From: CAZUAQ01 sp964618455
Lineage (GTDB): Bacteria > Planctomycetota > Phycisphaerae > UBA1845 > PWPN01
Assembly (NCBI GenBank): GCA_964618455.1
Contig: CAZUAQ010000025.1
Location: 14,249 to 78,248, forward strand
Length of the DNA stretch: 64,000 nt
Direction of reading: 5' to 3'
Shown here: positions 45,547-54,234 of the stretch, piece after piece
Layout of the letters: every line of letters begins with the position of its first letter
Position numbering within the stretch: the first letter of the stretch is position 1
Translations under genes and position numbers: made by a program
The notes under the pieces: generated by a model
What the model was told of the DNA's origin: nothing
Database searches by the model: none
What the model saw: only the letters and a program-made list of their open reading frames with translations

Positions 45547-47538
45547 ATGACGGAATCCAAGACGCGTCCCTTATGCCTCATGATGAGTGCTACCGTCGCA
45601 CTGGCAGCAGGCTTTAGCTTCCCTCTGCAGGGACGCGCGGCAGATCTGGATTGGCTTCCACCTATGGAAGACAGTCAAACGGTGGTGATCCGACAGTCCC
45701 TGGAGCGTGATGCACTGCTCGACTGCCAGTTCCATCCCCGCTACATGCTGCCGGGGGAAGCGGCTACGTGGCTCGGCCCGGAGACAGGCGTCATCCCGGT
45801 ACATCAGTTCTCGTGTGATCACTATCCCCAGTCGTTCATGGGTCACCGTCCGACACAACGGGTCTGCAATCTGATACCCCCTGCACAACTGCCGACGGAG
45901 GAATTCTCGCTTGAATTCTGGATCAATGACCACGTGAGTCGGCCGATTGCTTTTCGCCTGGCCGCCCGTTCGCCGGAAGCGCATCTCGAATCCTCCTGGA
46001 CGTTGAGCTACGACAGCCGGGGTTACAGCTACCGACGCATTCGATTCGAGGCCAATACGCCTGATGAGGAGCAAGTCTCGATTACCTTTTCCAATACGGA
46101 GAAGGACGGCTTCATGGAGTATTGGCGTCACGTGGTGATCGTCAACGATGGCAAGCAGGTTCGTATGGTGATCAACGGTCAAGTCGTCGGCACAACGGCA
46201 CTCTCCGAGGATGCCATCGCATATCTCGAAGGCGCGCACCTGGAACTGGCAGGCTACTTCGCCCATGAGCCTTATATGGAACTGTCCAACATCCTCCGCC
46301 ATCTTCGGATCTACAACGAGGAAATATCCCAGGAGCGCATCGAAGCGAATTTCGCCGAGTTCCGCCGGCACGTGGAAGAAGGCCTCGTCTTTCCGGGCGA
46401 GCTGCATTTCAACGCCGGGCCGTACATCTCCTTCATCGAGGAAAACGCAGCCAGTATCGTCTGGGAGACCGATCGGCCGACACGCTCGACGGTGTCTTGG
46501 GGAACGCGCTTCCCACTGACCGATTCTGTCGAGCTGGACGAACCGGGCCGCATCCAGCGTGTCCGCCTGACAGGCTTGAGCCCGGAGACGCCCTACTTCT
46601 ACCGGATTGTTTCGCGTGACCAGGAAGATCGAAAAATCGATACGGGAATGCTCACCTTCCGCACGGCCCCCCGGCCCGGCAACCCGTTCCGCTTTGCCGT
46701 GATCGGAGATACCGAGACGCGGCCCCACATCAATCACCGGCTGGGCAGCCTGATGTGGGATGAACGGCCGAGTTTCGTCGTTAACCTCGGTGACCTGACC
46801 GATGGTGGCAAGGAGCCGGAGAAGTTCCAGTGGAACTACGAGTACTTTGTGGGCGTCACCCCCCTGGCCAGTCGTATTCCCTTCATCACCGTGCCGGGCA
46901 ACGGTGAAGGGGATCTCTACTGGTATAACCAGTACCACGCACTTCCTGAAGGCGGTACGCCCTACCGCTTCCGCTATGGCGACGCCGAGTTCTTCATGAT
47001 GGACAGTAACCAGCGCAAGAACGAGTTCGCCAAGGGAGGACGGCAGTACACCTGGCTGCAGGAATCCCTGGCCGACAGCAAGGCGGAATGGAAGTTCGTC
47101 GCGTTTCATCACGCTCCGTACACCAGCGAAGCAAACGACTACGGGGACAGTTGGAAGGGTCAGTCGCAATTGGGGGATTTGAATGTGCGCCAGCTCGTCC
47201 CCGTCTTCGAGGAGCACGGTGTGGATGTCGTCATGTTCGGCCACCTCCACCTCTACGAGCGAACATGGCCGATTCGCGAAGGGCGCGTGCAGCCGGGCGG
47301 CGTGGTGTATCTTCTGGCCGGCGGTGGTGGTGGGAATCTCGAGGATTTCGCGCCCAACCCCGCCTTCTTCACCTCGAAGACGTATCGCGGACATCACTAC
47401 TGCATGATCGAGATTTTCGGAGACCGCCTGACTCTGAGCATGTACGATCTCGATGGAGACCTTCGTGATCAGTCGGCGCTCCATCGTCAGGTCCCCGAGT
47501 TGATGACGAAACGAGACGATGCGCCTGCGACACGATAG
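45547..47538 (+). CDS. Secreted LamG/purple-acid-phosphatase-type metallophosphoesterase
   Basis: The 663-residue protein starts at 45547 after CAGGAG and has a signal peptide ending near GRAA (residue 32). Residues about 95-280 look like a LamG/concanavalin domain (FSLEFWINDH, WRHVVIVNDGKQVRMVING, LSNILRHLRIYNEEIS). An FN3-like purple-acid-phosphatase N-domain follows (ASIVWETDRPTRSTVSWG, LSPETPYFYRIV). The C-terminal phosphoesterase (about 385-640) has IGDTETR, NLGDLTDGG, VPGNGEGD, AFHHAPY and VMFGHLHLYERT. It is the likely first gene of a plus-strand unit with phnX (55 bases downstream) and the dehydrogenase. Substrate unknown; probably phosphate monoesters. Confidence 0.87.
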   Translation: MTESKTRPLCLMMSATVALAAGFSFPLQGRAADLDWLPPMEDSQTVVIRQSLERDALLDCQFHPRYMLPGEAATWLGPETGVIPVHQFSCDHYPQSFMGHRPTQRVCNLIPPAQLPTEEFSLEFWINDHVSRPIAFRLAARSPEAHLESSWTLSYDSRGYSYRRIRFEANTPDEEQVSITFSNTEKDGFMEYWRHVVIVNDGKQVRMVINGQVVGTTALSEDAIAYLEGAHLELAGYFAHEPYMELSNILRHLRIYNEEISQERIEANFAEFRRHVEEGLVFPGELHFNAGPYISFIEENAASIVWETDRPTRSTVSWGTRFPLTDSVELDEPGRIQRVRLTGLSPETPYFYRIVSRDQEDRKIDTGMLTFRTAPRPGNPFRFAVIGDTETRPHINHRLGSLMWDERPSFVVNLGDLTDGGKEPEKFQWNYEYFVGVTPLASRIPFITVPGNGEGDLYWYNQYHALPEGGTPYRFRYGDAEFFMMDSNQRKNEFAKGGRQYTWLQESLADSKAEWKFVAFHHAPYTSEANDYGDSWKGQSQLGDLNVRQLVPVFEEHGVDVVMFGHLHLYERTWPIREGRVQPGGVVYLLAGGGGGNLEDFAPNPAFFTSKTYRGHHYCMIEIFGDRLTLSMYDLDGDLRDQSALHRQVPELMTKRDDAPATR

Positions 47539-47593
47539 TAATGCCGGTGCCGATACTCCCTTTCATATAACGAAGCATAAGGATGAGTCATAG

Positions 47594-48427
47594 ATGGATG
47601 TCTATCGTTTTCAACGCACGTACGTAGGACCGCTTCAGGCGGTCATCACCGATTGGGCAGGCACAATCGTCGACTACGGGAGCTTTGCCCCCGTCGTAGC
47701 GATTACGCGGGCGTTTCAATCCTTCGACGTCGAGGTAACCCCCGCGCAGGTCAGGCTTTTCATGGGATCGCACAAGCGACAGCATGTGCAGAACGTGGGT
47801 GAGTTGCACGCCGTGAACGAGCGCTGGCATGCCGCCCATGGCCGCGATTTCAACCGGGATGACGGCGACCTTGTGTTCAAGAAGTTTATCGAGATCGATG
47901 CCGAGTGCGTGGATGAGCACTCGGGTGTGATTCCCGGTGCGATTGAAGCTTTCGCGGAGTTCCGAAAACGCGGGCTCCGCATCGGGACGACGTCAGGGTA
48001 CACGCGGGAAATCATGGACCTCGTCGTCGAGCAGGCGAAAAAGCAGGGCCTTGAGGCGGATCACGTGATGAGCGCTTCGGATACCTCGGCGGCGCGGCCC
48101 GCGCCATGGATGTGTTATCACCTCGCCGAGAAACTGAACTTCTGGCCCATGGCCGCCGCCGTCAAAATCGGGGATACGCCCATCGACGTCGAGGAAGGAC
48201 TCAACGCCGGGATGTGGACGATCGCCCTCGCCAGGTCAGGGAACCTGCTGGGTATGCCGAAGGAGGACGCCGACGCCCTCGGCGCCCAGGAACTCACGCA
48301 GAAACTCGCTCCCGTTCATCGCCAACTCGCGGAAGCCGGCGCCCATTACATCGTCGATAGCATCGCCGACTGTCCCGCCATCCTGGATCATATTGAACTG
48401 AGACTCGCGCGGGGTGAACGGCCGTGA
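47594..48427 (+). CDS. phnX: Phosphonoacetaldehyde hydrolase
   Basis: The 277-residue HAD-superfamily enzyme hydrolyses phosphonoacetaldehyde to acetaldehyde and phosphate through a Lys Schiff base. Asp20 and Ala22 stand in the motif TDWAGTIVDYGSFAP. Lys61 is the expected Schiff-base residue in MGSHKRQHV. SGYTREIM, ARPAPWMCYH and KIGDTPIDVEEG are the remaining family blocks. The family usually has GRPAPWM, where this protein has AARPAPWM. It lies 24 bases upstream of the dehydrogenase on the same strand. With the class III PLP enzyme at 41300 it forms a phosphonatase branch next to the C-P lyase operon. Confidence 0.94.
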   Translation: MDVYRFQRTYVGPLQAVITDWAGTIVDYGSFAPVVAITRAFQSFDVEVTPAQVRLFMGSHKRQHVQNVGELHAVNERWHAAHGRDFNRDDGDLVFKKFIEIDAECVDEHSGVIPGAIEAFAEFRKRGLRIGTTSGYTREIMDLVVEQAKKQGLEADHVMSASDTSAARPAPWMCYHLAEKLNFWPMAAAVKIGDTPIDVEEGLNAGMWTIALARSGNLLGMPKEDADALGAQELTQKLAPVHRQLAEAGAHYIVDSIADCPAILDHIELRLARGERP

Positions 48428-48451
48428 CCCTTCTGTCCTGGCAAGTGTGAA

Positions 48452-49573
48452 ATGTCGATGTCTACGCTCCCTTCCACATGCCGCGCGGCGGTATTCGTCG
48501 AACCCCATGAACCGTTGGTCATGCAGGATTTCCCGCTGCCGACCGACCTGCCCGATGGCGCTGCCCTCGTCCGCCTGGATCTCAGCACCATCTGCGGTTC
48601 GGATCTTCACACCACGCGTGGCCGACGCATCGAACCGAAACCCAGCATCCTCGGCCATGAATCGGTCGGTCGTGTCGTCCGAACCGGCGGACCGATTCGG
48701 GATGGACGCGGCCGAGAACTGCAGCCGGGCGACCGCGTCACCTGGACGATCATGGCGTTCTGCGGCACGTGCTACTTCTGCGAGCGTCGCCTGCCGCAGA
48801 AATGCGAGCATCTGAAGAAATACGGGCACAGCCGTTGCGATATCGACCCGGCCCTGACCGGCGGCTACGCGGAGTACATCGTCCTGCATCCGGGAACGAC
48901 GCTTTTCCGCGTCCCGGACACGCTGGCGGACGAGATCGTGGCGCCGGCCAATTGCGCCCTGGCTACCGTTGTTAACGCCATGCAGACCATCGGCGTCGAT
49001 CGCGGGGAGCACCTCCTGATTCAGGGGGCGGGCATGTTGGGTATCTATCTCGTCGCCCTGGCTCATGAAGTGGGGGCACGGGTCCTGATTGCGGATCCGG
49101 ACGAAAGACGATTAGAGATGGCACGTTCCTTCGGCGCGGACAGTTGTCATCGCATCGATCCGGAAAACGAAACGGCCTTTCACGAGTGGATCAAGCGCGA
49201 GTCTCCGGCACGCGGGCTGGATGTCGCGATCGAAGTGTGCGGCCAGCCGCGGGCCGCCGAACTCGCCCTGGATCATCTCCGCATCGGCGGCCGCATGATG
49301 ATCGCCGGGCTCGTCACCCCGGGGAGTTCTTTCCCACTCGATGGCAATGGGGTGACCCGTCGTTATCTCACGATCAAGGGCATACACAATTACCATCCTG
49401 ACCACCTCGCATTCGGTCTCGACTTTCTGGAGACCCACGCCGAGCGCTATCCCTTCGCCGACCTGGTGGGCCAGATCTTCCCTCTCGACGCCATCAACGA
49501 AGCCATGGAAATGGCTGACCGCCGGAACCTGATCCGCGTGGGAATCCGTTGCATGCCCCGCCCCCAACCATAA
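48452..49573 (+). CDS. Zn-dependent alcohol dehydrogenase, phosphonate-associated (HpnZ-type)
   Basis: The 373-residue medium-chain dehydrogenase has a catalytic-zinc site (TICGSDLHTT, GHESVG), a structural-zinc lobe (CGTCYFCERRLPQKC) and a Rossmann motif (GAGMLGIYLVALAHEVGARV). It resembles the TIGR03366-type dehydrogenases associated with phosphonate catabolism, and adjacency to phnX (24 bases) supports this. Substrates might be the aldehyde released by PhnX or a hydroxyphosphonate; neither is proven. Start codon chosen at 48452; a Met two codons on is also possible. Confidence 0.86.
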   Translation: MSMSTLPSTCRAAVFVEPHEPLVMQDFPLPTDLPDGAALVRLDLSTICGSDLHTTRGRRIEPKPSILGHESVGRVVRTGGPIRDGRGRELQPGDRVTWTIMAFCGTCYFCERRLPQKCEHLKKYGHSRCDIDPALTGGYAEYIVLHPGTTLFRVPDTLADEIVAPANCALATVVNAMQTIGVDRGEHLLIQGAGMLGIYLVALAHEVGARVLIADPDERRLEMARSFGADSCHRIDPENETAFHEWIKRESPARGLDVAIEVCGQPRAAELALDHLRIGGRMMIAGLVTPGSSFPLDGNGVTRRYLTIKGIHNYHPDHLAFGLDFLETHAERYPFADLVGQIFPLDAINEAMEMADRRNLIRVGIRCMPRPQP

Positions 49574-49646
49574 TATAACTTTCGATGCCAGCCCCTCCTG
49601 GCTTCGAGCAGAGATTGGGGTCTCTTCCGCCCCATGGCCGAGCACT

Positions 49647-51566
49647 CTACAACAGTTTCTCGTAGTCCTCGACGCCGGCTCCATCGAGGCAGGCGGTGAT
49701 GATCTCGCGCCCGTTCTCGGCCAGGTCATTATCCTGGAATTCGCGAAGCTGCCGATGGAAGAATTCCGTGAGGATCGCGGCGCCGGCGTCGTAGCCTTCT
49801 TCGCCGACCTCTGCCTGCTTCGCCACGTTGAAGAACCAGGGTGCGATGATCTGACCCTCCACCTGGATCGACGGCCGGTGGTAGCCCAGCAAGGGGCAAC
49901 GGGCCTGTTCCAAATCGCTGGGTTTCCACGGCGTTGAACCTCGGCGGGCGAGATATTCGCGCGCAGCCCACTGCGGGGCGAAGCCCACCTCCCAGCAGCC
50001 AATGTGCTGATTGGGAATCAGCACGAACGAGGTCGTTCGGGTACTGAGGATCTGATCGAGAAGGATGTTCGCCTGGTCGACCTTGCGCCCCGTCGCAAAC
50101 GGCCAGTAGGAGCCAACGCCTTCGGAAGACATTCCGCCGGATTCGACGATCGAGGGATTCGCGTGCCCGCGTGGAGCCACCAACCGCCAGAGCCAGGCCA
50201 GCGCCGGCGGCAGTACGTGGAACAATCCGATAATGCCGTAGCTCGGGTTTTCGCGCGTGGTCGGCGGGCAGCGTACGCCGAAGCTGCGGACATCCACCGT
50301 GACGGGCTCACTGACGATATTGGGGATGTAGGAGCGCGGCATCACCACCCGGGGATTGGGGCACGGTTGGTCCGGTGCATCCTCGATATGCTCCCAGATC
50401 AACGCCGTTGCATGGGGTCTCGCGTCAATATTCAGAAACAGCACGGGCCCTGGAGGCGCGACCGTCAGACCTTCGAGGTGGGGGTCGGTTCCGTAGCGCG
50501 TGATGTGATTGACGCGAATAAACCATGCCTGCTCGGCGTCGATCAGCGTGAGCTTCCGGTTCGCCTTGTCGTCGACCTGCAGTTCGGAATGGCACAGGGC
50601 CATGTCGTCGGTCACGGGATGGAGTTCGCATCCGCGCGGCACGACCAGGTACCGCCGGTCGTCGTTGAGGACGTTGCGGCCGAGCAGCAGGCGGCCGTCC
50701 GGCTCGCGATGCATGTGCTCGAGCATCTCGCTCTTTCCCCCGCCCGAAGCACCTTCGTGCATGATCGTCGTCACGTTGTCGTAGGGCGTGACCACCTGCA
50801 CGGTCGAGCAATGTGCTGTCGTCCAGCGCACCTCGTCGCGCTCGCCGAGGGTCAGCAACATGCCGTAAACCCCCTTCTTCGCCGAAGGGCCCGGATAGAG
50901 GTTGTAGCTGAAGAGTTCGTGCAGATTGTTATCTTCAAACCGTCGGTTATGCACGACGATCTGGCGACCGTCGAAGTGCGTATGGCGAAACGGGGGCGCG
51001 ACGTAGACAATCGCGTCATGGAAATAGTCCTTGCCCGCCGCCTGCAACTCCTCGATCGGGGTGATGCCCTGCAGCATAGCCAGCCCGAGCGCGAAGAATG
51101 CGGCATTGCTCGGGCAGATCGCCACGCCATGCATGGATTTTCCAGGCAGGCCGGTCTTGAAGAAGAAGACGGCGATCGGCTGGCTCTTGAGCCAGGCAAA
51201 TGTTTCCTGCCGGATCGGTTCGAATTCCTGATGGAAGCGTTCCTGGAACGTCGGCTTGTCGGTGGCGGCGTTGTCACCGATCAGCATGCAGTCGGGATCC
51301 CGTCGGCGCATCTCCGGCTCGACGTAGTTCGCCGCGATGCCGTTTCGCACGCGGGCGACACGGACCTCCGGGACGAAGCCTCGCCCGGAGACTTCATATC
51401 CGACGATGAACTCGCCACGAGAATCGACCTGGTCCTGCGGAACGGCGAGTTCCACGAGCTCCTCGACGGAACCGACGATCGTAAGCCGGTTCGCGGCCTG
51501 GGCGGCTTCCAGTACGGACATGGCCGAGTGTGAAAGGGTCAAATCCGGAAGCGTAGTAATCGGCAT
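49647..51566 (-). CDS. DUF4914-family protein with P-loop, PEP-carboxykinase-like
   Basis: The protein has about 639 residues from the ATG at 51566 (GGAG 9 bases upstream); an ATG at 51587 and a TTG at 51644 are alternatives. Overall it matches what I know of DUF4914. A P-loop-like motif HEGASGGGKSEMLE lies near residue 270, followed by DDRRYLVVPRGCELHPVTDD and an aspartate/lysine-rich region (DDKANRKLTLIDAEQAWF). The P-loop resembles the GASGTGKT-type loop of ATP-dependent PEP carboxykinase, which suggests a nucleotide-dependent enzyme. Its function is unknown. It converges on the dehydrogenase gene and closes the phosphonate region, but the link may be only positional. Confidence 0.75.
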   Translation of the reverse strand: MPITTLPDLTLSHSAMSVLEAAQAANRLTIVGSVEELVELAVPQDQVDSRGEFIVGYEVSGRGFVPEVRVARVRNGIAANYVEPEMRRRDPDCMLIGDNAATDKPTFQERFHQEFEPIRQETFAWLKSQPIAVFFFKTGLPGKSMHGVAICPSNAAFFALGLAMLQGITPIEELQAAGKDYFHDAIVYVAPPFRHTHFDGRQIVVHNRRFEDNNLHELFSYNLYPGPSAKKGVYGMLLTLGERDEVRWTTAHCSTVQVVTPYDNVTTIMHEGASGGGKSEMLEHMHREPDGRLLLGRNVLNDDRRYLVVPRGCELHPVTDDMALCHSELQVDDKANRKLTLIDAEQAWFIRVNHITRYGTDPHLEGLTVAPPGPVLFLNIDARPHATALIWEHIEDAPDQPCPNPRVVMPRSYIPNIVSEPVTVDVRSFGVRCPPTTRENPSYGIIGLFHVLPPALAWLWRLVAPRGHANPSIVESGGMSSEGVGSYWPFATGRKVDQANILLDQILSTRTTSFVLIPNQHIGCWEVGFAPQWAAREYLARRGSTPWKPSDLEQARCPLLGYHRPSIQVEGQIIAPWFFNVAKQAEVGEEGYDAGAAILTEFFHRQLREFQDNDLAENGREIITACLDGAGVEDYEKLL

Positions 51567-52189
51567 CGGCAAAGACTCCACAGGCATATACTGTAATTTC
51601 TGGACATCGGAGGCCTCATCAAGCCCGGCTCCACCGCGCGGCAAGTTGTCCGGTTCGCCGGGCTAATGGGCCCGCAATTGCGATATCCAATCGCGGGCAT
51701 TTCGCATCTCCGATCCGAGGGCAAGTTAGGCGAGCGCGGCTGCCAGTGCAACCGTGAGCGCGAAAAACCATCCAGACGAAATCCCGGCCGGACGAGAGGT
51801 CCGATGTGCCTCCAAAACACGATCCCTCCGAAGACGTTCTTCGAGACGCAGATCCGCATCACCGATCCCCAGAATGTGTACGAGATGCTCAGGGACCGGC
51901 CCGTACTCCGGTAGAGCGTCTCACCCACGTTCCCAGAATTCCTGATTCCGGGGCATCGTCCCGGATGAGGCTTTTCGCGCCGATCGTCGCCCGGTGCCCA
52001 TCATAAATGACTTTATCGTCAGATAGCAGTCAACGAGTACAGCTCATCGTCCGACGAGATAGACAGGATGCGACCACACGTTCGCCGTGCGGGGAAGGCA
52101 GACTGAGTGGGTGACAGATCCCGAGCCTCGACGGACGACGCGCATACTCGGACTTGGACATTGCTTTGCAAGACGAATAGAATTGTATT
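51567..52189. other. Intergenic region before the metal-efflux operon
   Basis: About 620 bases contain no supported gene. Several short frames exist but lack ribosome sites. The promoter of the DUF4914 gene and that of the efflux operon are probably here. Confidence 0.5.
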
Positions 52190-52585
52190 GTGTGTAGACC
52201 TTTCATCATCCTCGCTTTGCTGATCAGCCCCCTGCCCCCGGTAGCCTCTGCTTCCGGGATGGACAGTACACGCCTGCCAGGCATTTCATGCTGCTGCTGT
52301 CCGGCTGATGCATGCCAATGCGGATGCGAGCCCCCGCCTGCTGCCACTCGATCGGGGCACGAGGAGGATCCCCGGGATTCGATCGGCTGCACTTGTGATG
52401 TTGTCCCATTCGGCTTGCCTGCTTCCTCGAATGTCTCACCCGAACGTCCGGTGATTACGGGCAGCACGGTTACGGATACTCGCACTTCCCATACCGCCGC
52501 ACCCCAAAACCGCTTCACCGACAATCGGCCTCATGCTCCGCCATCCGCTCTCGAACAACTCTCCACTGTTATTCTTCTGATTTGA
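52190..52585 (+). CDS. Small Cys-rich secreted protein, upstream of metal efflux
   Basis: This 131-residue ORF starts with GTG at 52190. It has a predicted signal peptide (RPFIILALLISPLPPVASA) followed by a Cys cluster ISCCCCPADACQCGCEP and a further C-T-C. The remainder is Pro/Ser/Thr-rich and low complexity. It lies 135 bases upstream of the efflux operon on the same strand. I recall comparable Cys-rich secreted peptides ahead of Cus-type systems in related bacteria, so a metal-binding or sensing role is plausible. The start codon and absence of a strong ribosome site leave doubt that it is expressed. Confidence 0.5.
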   Translation: MCRPFIILALLISPLPPVASASGMDSTRLPGISCCCCPADACQCGCEPPPAATRSGHEEDPRDSIGCTCDVVPFGLPASSNVSPERPVITGSTVTDTRTSHTAAPQNRFTDNRPHAPPSALEQLSTVILLI

Positions 52586-52720
52586 TTCCTTCCGTTCGGC
52601 GCGTACGCTTAACGTTCATGCCATCATTGCGCATGCGCTCAATTCGTGTTCATCCGTGACAAGTTCAGCAGCATAGCATCTTTGGCGGTGGTTGAACCTG
52701 CACATCAAACGGGAGAAATC

Positions 52721-54232
52721 ATGTTCAAGAGCAAGAATGGCGGCAGATGCGTCGCCAGGAAATGCGTCGGGTTATTGCTCGCGCCGAGTCTGGCATATGG
52801 CCCGGCCGGCTGCACGACGTATCCCCAGGCGAGCCGTCGCGTGGAGGATTCGATCGACTCATGGCAACGAGCACAGGTGGCGCTGCCCGCGGTCCACAGC
52901 ACATCCCAAAGCGTGGACTCTGGAGTGCAGGAGATCGCCTCCCCCATCTCAAAATCCCAAATCGGATCGCGGCCGACCGATCCCTACATTCAGGAAGCGC
53001 TGTCGAGAAACCCCGGCCTTCAGGCGGCTGCGGCGACCGCCCGCGCCAAGCTGGAACGCATTCCCCAGGTGACTTCTCTGCCTGATCCGGTCATCCGGGC
53101 CTTGGTTCGACCCGAGCCTGTTCAGACGGCGGCCGGGGATATGTACCTCACCCTCGGTATCAGCCAGACCTTCCCGATGCTGGCCAGGCTCGAACGCAAA
53201 GGGAATATCGCCGCGGCGGAGACACGCATGGCGTTGGAACACTTGAATGCGTTGCGCATTCGTCTCGTCGCCGATGTGGAGCGGGCATACTGGCAGATCT
53301 ATCGGCTCGATCGCTATCTGGAGATCACGCGGGAGAATCAACGCCTGCTTACCGATCTCGAGAACGTCATCCGTACGCAATACCAGGTCGGCAGAGTCCC
53401 ACAGCAGGATCTCCTCCGTGTACAAACCGAACTGGCCAAGCTGCGCGATGATACACACCGCTTCGGCGTTCAGCGGTCCTCCGCCATCGCGGCACTGAAT
53501 CAGCTGACCGATCATGTGTCCCGGCGTCCCGTGCCGACCACACCACCGGTCGATGTAATGCGTGTGAACTCGGATCTGGACCACTTGGTCACTCTGGCGG
53601 GGAACCACAATCCTGAACTGGCGATTCTGCGCGAACGAATCGAGCGAGATCGCGAAGATCTCGAATTTGCCAAACTCGGCTATTGGCCCGATCTCACGTT
53701 TGGCTTCGAATGGAGCTACGTGGACGGGCGCGCCCCCTTCACACCGCCAATCAACCCGCAGACCGGACAACGCCCCCCCCACAGTCGCAAGAGTGACGTT
53801 GGTGATGACAACTGGGCCGTCATGGTTCAGATGAACGTCCCCATCTGGGCTGACCGAGTCGAGGCCGCCAAGCGGGAGGCGCGGCAGAAGCTCACGGCCT
53901 CCCAAACTGAACTGCGCTCGACCGAGAACATGGTCGCGTTCCGTATCTTTGATGCGTGGTCGCGTGTCGAGGCGCAGCAACACACCCTCCGCGTCCTTGA
54001 ATCCGAGCTGATTCCACAGGCCGGTCAGACGTATGAAGTGACGTTGACCGCCTACCAGGCCGGGGAGGCCGACTTCGTGACGCTCATCGACAACTGGCGC
54101 CGCTGGCTCGACTTCGCGTTGATGCGTCACCGCGAGACAGTCGACCTGGAAACGGCATTTGCCGATCTTCAGCGCGAAGTCGGCATGCAGTTGATTCGCA
54201 ATCAAAACAACACGAACCCGGATGGAGAATGA
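52721..54232 (+). CDS. CusC/TolC-type outer-membrane efflux protein
   Basis: The 503-residue protein starts at 52721 after GGGAGAAATC; a GTG at 52646 is unlikely. An N-terminal hydrophobic stretch with a Cys near residue 31 (YGPAGC) suggests a lipoprotein signal. The body has the two-repeat OEP/TolC layout of long amphipathic helices, with GISQTFPMLARLERKGN, EYWQIYRLDR-like AYWQIYRLDRYLEITREN, VQMNVPIWADRVEAAKREAR and TYEVTLTAYQAGEADFVTL. It forms the outer-membrane channel of a tripartite metal efflux pump. The stop is 2 bases before the next start, so cotranslation with the fusion protein is likely. Confidence 0.9.
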   Translation: MFKSKNGGRCVARKCVGLLLAPSLAYGPAGCTTYPQASRRVEDSIDSWQRAQVALPAVHSTSQSVDSGVQEIASPISKSQIGSRPTDPYIQEALSRNPGLQAAAATARAKLERIPQVTSLPDPVIRALVRPEPVQTAAGDMYLTLGISQTFPMLARLERKGNIAAAETRMALEHLNALRIRLVADVERAYWQIYRLDRYLEITRENQRLLTDLENVIRTQYQVGRVPQQDLLRVQTELAKLRDDTHRFGVQRSSAIAALNQLTDHVSRRPVPTTPPVDVMRVNSDLDHLVTLAGNHNPELAILRERIERDREDLEFAKLGYWPDLTFGFEWSYVDGRAPFTPPINPQTGQRPPHSRKSDVGDDNWAVMVQMNVPIWADRVEAAKREARQKLTASQTELRSTENMVAFRIFDAWSRVEAQQHTLRVLESELIPQAGQTYEVTLTAYQAGEADFVTLIDNWRRWLDFALMRHRETVDLETAFADLQREVGMQLIRNQNNTNPDGE

Positions 54233-54234
54233 TC

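Noticed and set aside
45571..47484. Long minus-strand open frame opposite the phosphatase gene
   Set aside because: It is a shadow of codon bias in the real plus-strand gene, which has signal peptide, domains and ribosome site.
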